Assembly (NCBI GenBank): GCA_015039365.1
Contig: WION01000182.1
Span: 1-64,000, forward strand
Source: Amanita rubescens
Lineage: Eukaryota; Basidiomycota; Agaricomycetes; Agaricales; Amanitaceae
Reading direction: 5' to 3'
Length of the DNA: 64,000 bases
In this document: positions 10,396 through 19,939 of the stretch, piece after piece
How the letters are laid out: each line of letters begins with the position of its first letter
Position numbering within the stretch: position 1 is the first letter of the stretch
Notes under the pieces: generated by a model
Told to the model about the DNA's origin: nothing
Database searches by the model: none
Seen by the model: the letters and a program-made list of their open reading frames with translations, nothing else
Position numbers and translations under genes: made by a program

Positions 10396-10520
10396 TAGGG
10401 TGATTCGGGTTCGCTCTATGTGGGTGTAGAACGAGTGGGTGTTGATCTTGAATATATTTGATGTTCAGCTTTCAAGTTTGAAAGCTATGAGGCACGTCTG
10501 CACAGGGTAGTGCAAAAAAG

Positions 10521-10816
10521 TGTAAAGTGGTTAAGATGATAGTGGTTATTCCTTATACAAACACCCGTTGCGCCAACAGTGTGCACTGGACCAAGATATA
10601 TTCTTGAGACGTGCTATGTAGCGTAGGTGGGTAAAGTATAGGATGATTATGTAATGTGTCAATGCGTGAATATACAGTCACGCGTGACTTCAACTATATA
10701 CAGTATATCTATGGGAGTTGTCCACAGCTCCCCGGTCTTCAGGCTTGGAGATCCTCTGGATCTCCGACATCATGAATATCCATATGGCTTCAGGCAGCTC
10801 TTGTAGCTACCTTACA
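10521..10816 (-). repeat. 5' LTR of element Y
   Basis: 296 bp, by eye identical to 2,915-3,210, followed by the target duplication GATGG. On the minus strand it precedes a 125-bp leader (10,396-10,520). That leader contains the hairpins 10,467-10,486 (AGCTTTCAA, loop GT, TTGAAAGCT) and 10,499-10,514. No tRNA primer-binding site is evident; self-priming is possible, as in some fungal Ty3 elements. Confidence 0.95.
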
Positions 10817-10939
10817 GATGGAAAGTTTGACGAAGGGTATCTGAAGAACATGAATAAGAAGTGGGCTGAGTGGAAACATATGCGGAAGATGGCGGACGAG
10901 GATGATGATTCTCGGGACGAGAATCTTGAAGAGGGGTGA
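10817..10939 (+). pseudogene. Ty3 family C pol: last codons after element Y
   Basis: This continues the interrupted integrase frame. FGWEDG before the insertion joins KFDEGYLKNMNKKWAEW here and ends at a TGA just before the LTR, after an acidic tail (DEDDDSRDENLEEG). The duplicated GATGG is the target site. Together with 2,108-2,914 it forms the pol 3' end. A purine-rich tract (GAAGAGGGG) immediately precedes the LTR at 10,940. Confidence 0.9.
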
Positions 10940-11198
10940 TGTAACGGTCAAGATTTCATTTACATTTCATTTCATTTTCTTTTCTTTTAGTTACAAGAAG
11001 TTCCCACACTTACCTAAGGATTCCGCAGAACGATGGCATGGGAGTGACGAGTCCGAGTATATATACCTGAACACTGTTTATGTGTCCCTTAGTCTTATGA
11101 TTGTTTCTGTCGTCCATAGACACAATCTTATTCTCATTTTCCATCCGCGTTTCTAGTCTTGAGTGTCCTAGTGGTTGTGTCGGGATCACCTCCTAACA
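10940..11198 (+). repeat. 3' LTR of Ty3 family C
   Basis: About 259 bp from TGTAACGGTC to CCTCCTAACA, directly after the pol stop and a purine tract. It contains TATATATA near 11,060 and a T-rich start. The 5' partner is not in the window, so the far boundary is taken from the TG...CA convention. Confidence 0.7.
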
Positions 11199-12130
11199 AT
11201 GATACAGAAACAGTGGCTGACAACTTGACATGTCAGGAAGAATGGGACATTCCACTTGATCTTGCCTGAGGATCCTCTGTTGAGACCCTCCCAATGTTTA
11301 TCTTTGTTATATGTGATTGCAAATCAAAAAAAGCGCCACAGGGAGATCTTGTTTTGGTGGAGATACAGCTGCTCATCATGGCAGACAGTGAGCACACCAA
11401 TTTCATATGTGACATGATTGGTACATACTATTTGTATTCTGACATGCCAAATACCTTCCTATATCCCTAATGGGGACATACCAAAAAAAGCGCCACAGAA
11501 ATAACCAGTATTGATGGAGATATTGTCATTTGTTGCTCCTCACTGTTGACAACAGTGAGCAAGACATGTTGCATTCTGACAGAAACCACTCGCATTTTTT
11601 ACATTCTAACATAGTGGATAGGTGCATATACATATAAGGAATATGTTCCAAAAAACGCGCCACAAAAACATTCAGTATTAAGGGAGATATTGTGATTTCT
11701 TTTTGCTCATCATGACCAACAGTGAGCAGATATGTCCCAAAATGGCAAGTCCGAAGTACGCTATTTCCATTTTTGGAAATGCGCCACTGGATCCTAAAGT
11801 GCACATTACATTATCAATTTCCTTTTTTAGAAATTTGACCCTGAAAAACAATTGGTGAATATCTCAATGAAATCATCACCAAATATTGTCATACAACCAC
11901 ATTTAGAAAGCCACTGACCAAGGCTACACAATTGAGATTATGTCATCATTTCCTTTTTAGGAAGTTTGACCCTGAAAATCAGTGGATATCTCAATGAAAT
12001 CAGCACCAAACACTGTCATACAACCACATTTAGAAAGCCACTGACCAAGGCTACACAATTGATTGACCCTGAAATTACATAAGCATTTCCTTTTTAGGAA
12101 GTTCGACCCTGAAAACAAGCGTGGGAATTT
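11199..12130 (+). repeat. Modular GCGCCAC repeat (single arm) plus 130-bp tandem repeat
   Basis: Related to the right arm of the inverted repeat at 46-47.3 kb. A motif AAAAAAGCGCCACAG, or a variant, begins modules near 11,326, 11,483, 11,650 and 11,778. Modules carry GCTCAC...GTGAGC mini-palindromes (for example 11,540-11,565). From 11,817 to about 12,120 a unit of about 130 bp (TTTCCTTTTTAGGAAGTTTGACCC, ending in AAGGCTACACAATTGA) is repeated roughly 2.3 times. No coding capacity was seen. The family C LTR lies directly at its left edge. Confidence 0.7.
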
Positions 12131-12588
12131 GGCCTTGCACTTGCTGCCACTATTACTTATTCCAATTTGGTTACCTTATTTGGAATCTGGATATCTTACT
12201 AAATAAGGAAATTATCTACTTGTGATTGCATTCCCATGTCATAATATGTACAAACACTCTCCCCCTCCTTCCAGAAATGGCAATAGAGCCTAGGTGTGGG
12301 AAAATGGACTTAGAACCTCAAACAGGGTTAACATATTGAGCACAATATCCAATGCAGCCCATTAGCTCAATATCTGCCTCTAACTAGGCCCGGACACTTG
12401 CGTGATGTCCAGCTCTAATTAGAATGTTTTGATGGGCTGATCAGGTGAGTAAAGTTTGTCTAAAGTTATATATAACATGTGAATTTTGAAAACATCTGTT
12501 GTTGCAACACTCCAGGTAAGGTATTCTGAAATTAACTAATCTAGGTATGCTCTAGTACATCCAATGGAACATAGTTGAATAGTGGGAG
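12131..12588. other. AT-rich stretch, no gene seen
   Basis: No ORF of note. It contains an inverted ATTCCAA...TTTGGAAT near 12,150-12,190. The phrase TTTTGATGGGCTGATCAGG near 12,427 recurs near 33,581, so part of it is repetitive. Confidence 0.5.
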
Positions 12589-12900
12589 GGTGAGGGTCAG
12601 CAACACTGGGCTTCATTCTCTCTTTGGTGATCTCTTTGGCAATCTCTTTGGCAATGTTTGGCAGTCTCCTGGCATCATTAAAAATGGTTTAATGTGGTTA
12701 TCTGGAGTGCAACTGGATGTGAGATGATGTGAGGGGGTGGAGTGGGGTCTAACGGGACAAGCTGAGCAGTGGGTGAGGGTCAGCAACACTGGGCTTCATT
12801 CTTTCTCTCTTTGGTGATCTCTTTGGCAATCTCTTTGGCAATGTTTGGCAGTCTCCTGGCATCATCAAAAATGGTTTTATGGAGTGCAGCTGGGTGTGAG
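12589..12900 (+). repeat. Direct repeat, two ~100-bp copies
   Basis: A segment beginning GTGAGGGTCAGCAACACTGG occurs at 12,589-12,686 and again at 12,772-12,874, about 183 bp apart and nearly identical. Inside it, TCTCTTTGGCAA is itself repeated. Function unknown. Confidence 0.75.
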
Positions 12901-13004
12901 AGGGTGTGAGAGGGTGAGGGTTAGGAACATATTGATATTTATGAAGTTTTGTAGTTTTAAATTGTTGTATGGGAGACACAGGGACATAGAAACTAATGTA
13001 AGGA

Positions 13005-13193
13005 TTGGTCTAGACCAGGACCAGTCCTGGACCGGTCTTAACCGGTCTTTTTTTTAAATTAAGACCGGTCTTGCAGTCTTAAGCAGTCCAGTTCCGGTCT
13101 TTTCAATATCAGGGACACCCTGAGACCGGTCCAGCTTCAGTCTTTCCAAAAAAGGAAAAAAAACCAGACTGGACTGGACCTTGAATCACTAAC
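13005..13193. mobile_element. Fragment of a hAT-like element (GACCGGT type)
   Basis: Dense ACCGGTC/GACCGGT-type motifs in both orientations. The right edge reads, on the minus strand, TAGTGATTCAAGGTCCAGTC, a TAGNG terminus. A matching left terminus is not clear. It abuts a broken Ty3 reverse transcriptase. Confidence 0.5.
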
Positions 13194-14298
13194 CGTTATG
13201 CTTTTTGGATATGCAATTCACTGTCAACATTCCAAACCATGATGAACAAATACTTCCAAGATATGATAGCTGAAGGATGGCTAGTCATTTATATTGACGA
13301 CATGTTGATTTATGGAACAAGTGAAGAAGAAACAAGGGAGCACACTAAACAAGTATTACAATGGCTAAAAGAAAATGATCTGTTCCTGAAACTGGAAAAA
13401 TGCGAATTTGTTGCCAAGGAAGTCAGGTTCCTTGGGATGATTGTCAAAGAAGGAAAGATCATGATGGACCCCATAAAACTCACTGGAATCAGCAAATGGC
13501 CTGAACCAAAAACCATTAAACAAATTCAGTCATTTCTAGGATTTGTGAATTTTTACAGGAAATTTATAGGAAATTATGCTGAAATAGTGGCTCCACTCAT
13601 GGAACTCATGAAGAAATCAGTTGTTTTCCAATGGGATGCAGAGTGTCAAAAAGCATTTGACACATTGAAGGAGAAATTCCTAGAAGAACTAGTTCTAGTC
13701 ATGCCAGATCTGATGAAACTGTTTTTATTAGAGACCAATGCATCAAATTGGGCGGTAGGTGCCATCCTGAAACAACAGGGATCTGATGGAGAACTGCACC
13801 CATGCGGATATATGTATTAGTCATCAGTTAAGTGATACTGAACAGAGATATCAAGTCTATGATTGCAAGTTATTAGCAATAAAGAAAGCATTCGAAACCT
13901 GGAAACACCTTCTTAAAGGAAGTCCGCACACGATAGTGATCCATTGTGATCGCAAGAATTTATCATATTACATACAAACATCCACAGAAAATGACCACCA
14001 GACAATCACGTTGGTGGCAGGAGATTACTGAATTTGATATCAAGTTGGAACATATCCGCCTGGATCAAAACTTATTCAGGCAGACTCTTTATTGAGATGC
14101 CCTGACCATATTTATGAAGAAGAAGCAAAAGCGAAGGAAATTCCGCAAACCATGATCACAAAAGACATGGTTATCACCGCAATCTACACGTCATGGGCAG
14201 ACAAAATCACCAAACTATTACCAGAAGATAAGTTCACAAACATCATCATTAACAGTCTTGAACACGGAAAACTACCAATCCGATCGAAGTTTAATGAC
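13194..14298 (+). pseudogene. Ty3 reverse transcriptase / RNase H fragment
   Basis: It starts within the palm domain (NSLSTFQTMMNKYF) and contains the catalytic YIDD box (LVIYIDDMLIYGTS), then the thumb (FLGFVNFYRKFIGNY) and the RNase H start (LLETNASNWAVGAILKQ, where the usual TDAS is TNAS, a lost Asp). RNase H continues in other frames (TEQRYQVYDCKLLAIKKAF, IHCDRKNLSYY) through stops and frameshifts up to MRCPDHIYEEEAK. The N-terminal part of pol and the integrase are absent; both sides are bounded by hAT-like pieces. It may derive from the same family as 2,108-2,914, but no overlap allows a test. Confidence 0.88.
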
Positions 14299-14490
14299 TA
14301 GTGTTTACAGGTCAGGTCACGGTGACTGGAAAATAACCGTAACCAGACTGAACTGCTACCGGTTATGACTGGACCATCGGTCATGGTTTTATGGTTGGTG
14401 CTTGGTTTCAGTTACGGTCATAGCCAATGTCCACTTTGTGTAACCAGTGGGTAACTGGTTATGACCAGTCATAACTGAAAACTTATGCCA
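14299..14490. mobile_element. Left end of a hAT-type MITE (AACTGGTTATGACCAGTT type)
   Basis: It begins TAGTGTTTACAGGTCAGGTCA, nearly identical to the first bases of the complete element at 60,004-61,513, and carries the same iterated CAGTTA/TAACTG motifs. The other terminus is not seen, so the copy is truncated near 14,490. Confidence 0.75.
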
Positions 14491-14589
14491 CAATAACTTA
14501 TACTAGTATTAGCATTTGTGTTAGTAGGGAATAAAGTGTATTGATATTTAAATAATACATAGACGTGATCTATATAATGGGTACTATGG

Positions 14590-14690
14590 TAGGTCCAGGT
14601 AGTGGTGGTGGAAATGACCTCATTGGAGGCTGCTGGTGAGCGCATGGTGGTGGAAATGGCCTCGTGGGAGGTCACTCCCAGTGAGAAATG
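14590..14690. repeat. Outlying copies of the 16-kb minisatellite unit
   Basis: Two units of the form GGTGGTGGAAATGACCTCATTGG...GGTGAGCGCATGG, the same family as the cluster at 16,087-16,460. Confidence 0.6.
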
Positions 14691-16086
14691 GAGCAGTGGC
14701 CAGCCGCAGGAAACCTCTGGCATCTGGCATAGCCTACTGCCAGCCACGTGCAGCTCCGTGACCTTTTCCTCTTACCTACCTCGTCGTCACCCAACCGCTC
14801 CCAGCTGCAGCACGCCTTCTTCGTACTTTTCACATGTGCTTTCAGCTTAGAAAATTTGATGAACTCGACATGTTTGCGTCTGGGATGCCAAGTCGAAATC
14901 AGCCAAATTAAATCAACTCCCCTTTCTCTCCACCCACCATGTGCTCATCCTATCATCTTCACCTTCCAAACCAACTCCAGAGCTATTAGCACCAAGGATC
15001 TCTACAACCCTCACACGACACAATGACGACACGATTCGGATGCTTTGACACCCCGCACGCGCTCTCTATCTGTCTATCTTGTCCAGCTGCCTATTCTTCC
15101 ACAGATTCTCTGCACAATCATGTGTAACTCGCCAGGGCTATCCAGTTGCCTCTTATGGACAACGAGGACGAGGAAGAACCAAATAGGAGCGACGTCGAAC
15201 CCTTGATTCTGATACGGCCCAGGCCGCCCAGCTGGACAATGTGGCTATTGTGGCACTCAGCCGCACACATATAGCCGTTCAGGTTCAGGTATAGCTCCAG
15301 GACCTGGGAATCCCCCACATAACGCTTCATTGAGGAGCACCAGCACTTCCATCATGTTAACAGGAGGCAGCGCAGACGATGACGAGCTTGTGGGCTTAGA
15401 TGGGTCCGTATATGCGTGCCCCGGTGAAGTTTGAACTGACTGTTGACCTCAGTTCTCGGAAGCTCATATGCTGAACACCAACATCAATGGGCATATCATA
15501 TCGTGCCCAGAGGATGGTCCCGTAAGTATGTGGTCACTCCCGCACGGAAATCAGCAGGTGCCAGGTCCATGAAAATCGGTCCAAGAATTGTCGCCTCTTT
15601 CTCCACCCCTTACTTATCCGTGGCGGAACAGGCCTCAAAGAAGCGTAATGCAGCACTTAAGGTGTCTCAAAGACTTAAAGTGTGCTCAAGAAGGGAAGGA
15701 TAGTTTCTCGGCGCTGAGCAAGAACTATTCAAGGCCACAGTGGCCACAGAGTGTCGTTGTCGACGTTTGAAAGGTTTGTGTTTCATTACAGTGGAAGGTG
15801 ATGAAAATGGTGGATGAGGAAGGTCACTAGAGGATGAGAGTGGTAGGAGGAGGATGGGAGTGGCGGAGGGGAATGAGGAACTGGAGAGGAAATCGGGAGC
15901 AGTTGAATGAGGATGAATGCGGTTTTTAACAGTTTGTAGCGGATAGAAAATGAGCAATAAAAATTCGTGTTTCTCCAACTTTTTGTTGAGTGCGGATATC
16001 CTCAAAACCAGACACTTTGGTGGATGGCAGCCTCACGAAGCCACGGTTGTGGCCAGGAGCGGCCACATTTCTCACTGGGGGTCACT
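14691..16086. other. No confident gene; possible degraded gene at 15.1-15.8 kb
   Basis: This stretch is less AT-rich than its surroundings. A plus-strand patch near 15,155-15,260 (LDNVAIVALSRTHIAVQVQ in one frame) and another near 15,580-15,770 (RCLKDLKCAQEGKDSFSALS) look vaguely protein-like but are in different frames with stops between. I recognise no domain. Confidence 0.35.
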
Positions 16087-16465
16087 GGTGGGTGCAGTGG
16101 TAGAAGCAACCTCGTTGGAGGTTGTTGGAGGCCGTTAGAGGCCGTTGGTGAGCAAAGGATGTGGGGTGGTGGGCGCAATCGCAAAACGACCTCATTGGAG
16201 GCCACTGGTGAGTGCAAAAGGTGATGTGGTGGTGGTGGAAACAACTTTGAGGGCACAGGTCACTGGTGGTGGAATCAACTTCATTGGAGGTCGTTAGTGG
16301 GCACAGGAGGCGAATGTAGTGGAAACGACTTTGTTGGGGGCCACTGGTGAGCAAAGGGTGTAGGTGGTGGGCATAACGGGGAAAACAACCTCGTTGGAGG
16401 TTGTTGGTGGGCATGGGAGGAAGCATGGTGGAAATGACCTTGTTGGAGGCCATTGGTGAGTAGGG
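16087..16465. repeat. Minisatellite (~60-bp unit)
   Basis: About seven imperfect units of GGTGGAAACGACCTCGTTGGAGGCCACTGGTGAGC type. Unit length varies (roughly 50-65 bp) and some units lack parts. It reads open in several frames for that reason only. Confidence 0.75.
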
Positions 16466-16595
16466 ATCAGCAGGGGTAATACTTATTGGGTTCTGGATGA
16501 TTTGTCATGCTCAGGTTGTTGGCAATGCCAGTTGCCAACAACTCTAACCCCTGAAACATATGGGGACTATGAGGAGTTGAAGTGGTAGAAAGCAC

Positions 16596-16792
16596 ACCTG
16601 GCCTGTTTGGTTCTATTTACTACCTATCCCATCAGGTGTGAGTTTAGGTGTCCACTATATCGTGTTTTGTCCAGACACAACCGCTACACCTATAAACTAG
16701 CTCATTATACACAAAATAAAGAATATAGTATTGTAAGACTAAATATAAAGCATTTGAGCGATATCTGATGTTTAATCACTCAATATTCAACA
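16596..16792 (-). repeat. Copia 3' LTR, truncated (LTR a)
   Basis: Matches the inner half of the ~375-bp copia LTR family (coding orientation TGTTGAATATTG ... TTTTTAACA). On the minus strand a polypurine tract GGGGGAAG (16,793-16,800) directly precedes it, so it is the 3' LTR of the copia element whose pol lies at 16,800-19,590. The distal part is missing. Confidence 0.8.
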
Positions 16793-17031
16793 CTTCCCCC
16801 TGATTATACATCACTCCACTCATCTAAGCTTCCCCCCAAACCTATCCATCCTTCACCTTCCCCCTAATCCTACTAGCCTTCATATCACAAGACCCATAAG
16901 TTTTTGAAGAAACATCACTTTGACTCTGGGCAATGCCTTTGTTAACAAGTCAGCTGGCATTTGATCTGTTTGCAAGTAGACAGGCTCAATGAATCCCTGC
17001 TCCACTTTATCTCAAAGCCAGTAGAAGCACA

Positions 17032-18745
17032 TGTTAAAAATGCACCAAGCGTTGTTGTGACTGACTACAAATGTTGTAGTAGTTGTCTAGCCCTCTGATA
17101 GACTTAATACATGCTTTAGACGTTCACAAATGTGGTCTATAATAGTTGATAGCAGTTATATCAAGTCTATATCCAAGTGTAGGTACTGTAGTTCCCTACA
17201 TGTAAGGAAACCTGGCCTGTTTGGTTCTATTTACTACCTATCCCATCAGGCGTGAGTTAGTGTTGCCATCGGCTAGGCTAGAAGCCATTAGTCAGCTTAG
17301 CCGAGCCGTTTAGTAGCCGAGCTGGAGTCTAAATTTAGCTCAGGGCTCATCCCCGGCTAAAGCTGGCTATAGCTGGTGTATAGGTGCCCTTCGACCAAGA
17401 GCAGCCCCAGCCCTCCCTAGCGAAAAATCCCACTCAGGAGGCTTACCCCTCACTCCCTCACCACCTTAGGATGGATGTGAAGCTGTTGTATGACTGGTGG
17501 AAGTGTAGTGGGTGTTATGGATGAGGTCAAGGACCAGGTGAGCTTGATAATGTTGTAACTCATCCATTTCTGCACTGATTTGCTTGAACCAGGTATCGAT
17601 AGAAAGTGCTCTCATAGATCTTTCTGTCAGTAACAGCCATTTGATGAGCGCCAGCCTCACTCCTTCGCAATTCCATGTTTTCTGTTGTTAGGACCAGTCT
17701 AGGAAGACTTGTCAAGCCATATCTCACCTGGCTATGGTCAGATTCCCTTCATTTATGCGTCAAGGTATACTATGTCCTCCCTCACTGCATCAACAGCTTA
17801 ACCAGTTCTACTCTTGTTCTTGCACAGGCAAGTCATCACCTCCACTGACCTTATCTGACCATATTTCATTCATTTCTCCTCAGATTTCTATTTGTATGAC
17901 ATCAAATTCAAGCCCCTCCCTCTACCACTCTTCCTCGTCGCCTTAACCGCTTATCAAACCGCTCCTTCAATCATCCATGCATGATTCAACAGACTTTCTG
18001 CAGACTTGGCAACAATGGCTCTTTAGCCATATCTCATCCATTTCTGGTCCATTCTACCTCAACCAGGCGTCGTCTTCAAGGGTTTTCATCGCTCTCACTC
18101 GTCGTGCTATCCATTTGACGAGTGGTGTGTCCATTCTTTCAGTATTCCTATTTCTTTGCTCAAGTGACCAATTTGGCCTCGCATTTTTCAGTCATTTCCC
18201 ATTCATTTCTGCCCAAACCATAATTAACCATACAGGAATCCATGAAAATACCATTTATGTCTTAGCTATGCATGACAATTAAGCTTTACATAGTTATTAC
18301 ATGAAATAAATGCGATTTGCCACTAAATGATAGGTCTGACTACCCCAGGTGCTTGCTAGGGTACCCAAAGCAACCATCTGAGCCCCACAGATTGTTTAAT
18401 TAAGTGTGCAAACATGGGTGCAGGCAGGGTGCAGTTGATGAGCCTCAATACCTTTCAACACTGGGTGTGCTGACAAATCAAGGGCTAAGCCAGCTATAGC
18501 CAGCTCCCTGATGCTGGGTGAGCCGAAAAATCGGCTCCAGTGACTTAGCTTAGCCGTAGCCAGCCTAGCCTAGCTTCGGCAACACTACATGAGTTTAGGT
18601 GTCCACTACATCGCGTTTTGTCCTCAGACACAACCACTACACCTATAAACTAACTCATTATACACAAAATAAAGAATATAGTATAGTAATACTAAATATA
18701 AAGCATTTGAGCGATATCTGATGTTTAATCACTCAATATTCAACA
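17032..18745 (-). repeat. Solo copia LTR (LTR b) split by a hAT-like element
   Basis: The LTR halves are 17,032-17,257 and 18,588-18,745, flanked by GCACA at 17,027-17,031 and 18,746-18,750. The perfect 5-bp duplication shows that an entire element inserted here and later recombined to a solo LTR. The interruption at 17,258-18,587 is a separate, younger event. Confidence 0.92.
17258..18587. mobile_element. hAT-like non-autonomous element (GGCTAG type)
   Basis: 1,330 bp. Inverted ends read TAGTGTTGCCATCGGCTAGG (left) and TAGTGTTGCCGAAGCTAGGC (right, minus strand). Subterminal regions (17,258-17,400 and 18,480-18,587) are rich in TTAGCC/GGCTA in both orientations. The target duplication is imperfect (GCGTGAGT and CATGAGTT, against LTR sequence GCGTGAGTTT). 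The middle has only short ORFs without known domains. Confidence 0.8.
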
Positions 18746-18996
18746 GCACAAGTCTAGATGCTTCATGTGCCCATGATGTTCTGGGTTCTTCACTACACTG
18801 ATAGCTGACTGATTGTCCATGAACAGCTTTGTAGGCTTAGGCACCATATATCCCATCTCTTCCAACAACTTCTGCATCCACCTGATTTCCTTCCCAGCCA
18901 CACATGCTGTGACATATTCAGCTTCCATTGTAGAGAGTGCCACAATAGGTTGCAACTTGCTACTCCAACTGACAGCTCCAGATCCCACTTTGATGA

Positions 18997-19370
18997 TGTT
19001 GAAGATTGAGTGATTAAACATCAGATATCACTCAAATGCTTTATATTTAGTGTTACAATACTATATTCTTTATTTTGTGTATAATGAGCTAGTTTATAGG
19101 TGTAGCAGTTGTGTCTGTGGACAAACTGCGATATAGTGGACACCTAAACTCACGCCTGATGGGATAGGTAGTAAATAGAACCAAACAGGCCAGGTTTCCT
19201 TACATGAGGGAACTACAGTACCTACACTTGGATATAGACTTAATATCACTGCTATCAATTGTTATAGACACATTTGTGAACGTCTAAAGCGTGTATCGAG
19301 TCTATCAGAGGGCTAGACAACTACTACAACAAATTAGTGAGTTGTAACTACACTTGGCGCATTTTTAACA
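18997..19370 (+). repeat. Solo copia LTR (LTR c)
   Basis: 374 bp, TGTTGAAGATTG ... TTTTTAACA, flanked by GATGA at 18,992-18,996 and 19,371-19,375. Inserted in the RNase H domain of the older copia element, opposite to that element's orientation. Confidence 0.95.
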
Positions 19371-19939
19371 GATGATATATCCAGTAGTGGACTTTCCATT
19401 GTCTTTCTTACCACCATGATCAGCATCAGCATATGCTCTGACGAGTTCGTTGCAATCAGGATCAGGCCCAAGCTCCAATTCCATTTCCAGTGTCCCAGCT
19501 AAGTATCTCAACAAGTGTTTGACTGCCTTCCAATGTGCCATTCCAGGATTATTGTTAAAGCGAGCCAAAACACTTGCAGGTTCCGCAATAGGGGAATACA
19601 AAGTTGACAAATCGACCGTTTTGGAATGGTCGATTCAAAAGTTGGCATGGTTCTCATGCTTAAGAATTATTGTAGCAAGTGTTGCGGCTGTAGCAGGCAA
19701 TGTCTGGTTGGAGTTTTAAAACATCCCAAAGTGCGCACATTCTCCACCCCACTGCATCTTTTTTTTTTTTTTTTTTTTTAATTATAAAGGTGATTTCATT
19801 TGAGCAAGAAGTAAACTAATACAAGTAAGCATTGTGACACAAGTCACATAGTGGGGTAATGCGCGTTTACGCGCATGTTAATGTGTTTAGTGGTATTTTT
19901 CTAGGTAGAAAAGAGGGAAACGAATAGAGGAAAAGAGAA

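Larger units (their letters stand above)
2915..10816 (-). mobile_element. Complete LTR retroelement with a single orphan ORF (element Y)
   Basis: Two 296-bp direct repeats, 2,915-3,210 and 10,521-10,816, look identical base for base and have TG...CA ends. They are flanked by GATGG on both sides (2,910-2,914 and 10,817-10,821), a 5-bp target duplication. Removing the element restores the interrupted integrase frame. Orientation is minus: a purine tract (GTGGGGGAGAG on the minus strand, 3,211-3,221) abuts the left LTR, as a polypurine tract should abut the 3' LTR, and the one long ORF starts 126 bp inside the right LTR. No protease, reverse transcriptase, RNase H or integrase is recognisable, so it is probably non-autonomous and mobilised in trans. 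The interior is very rich in short hairpins (see findings). LTR identity implies a recent insertion. Confidence 0.93.
16793..19590 (-). pseudogene. Ty1/copia polyprotein, C-terminal part (RT end, RNase H)
   Basis: Read on the minus strand: AEPASVLARFNNNPGMAHW and KHLLRYLAGT (end of RT/connection), AYADADHGGKKDNGKSTTGY (RNase H start), then after LTR c SKLQPIVALSTMEAEYVTA and KLFMDNQSAISVVKNPEHH, and after LTR b YWL...DKVEQGFIEPV and PADLLTKALP, the usual copia C-terminus. Two solo LTRs (18,997-19,370 and 17,032-18,745) interrupt it with perfect 5-bp target duplications. At 19,590 the frame stops at the Harbinger element and resumes beyond 31,080 (MTRPDI joins AEPASVLAR). It is clearly dead. 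Confidence 0.92.

Noticed and set aside
15443..15770. Small host gene
   Set aside because: Frames are short, broken and unrecognised. A GTAAGT near 15,524 exists but does not join convincing exons.
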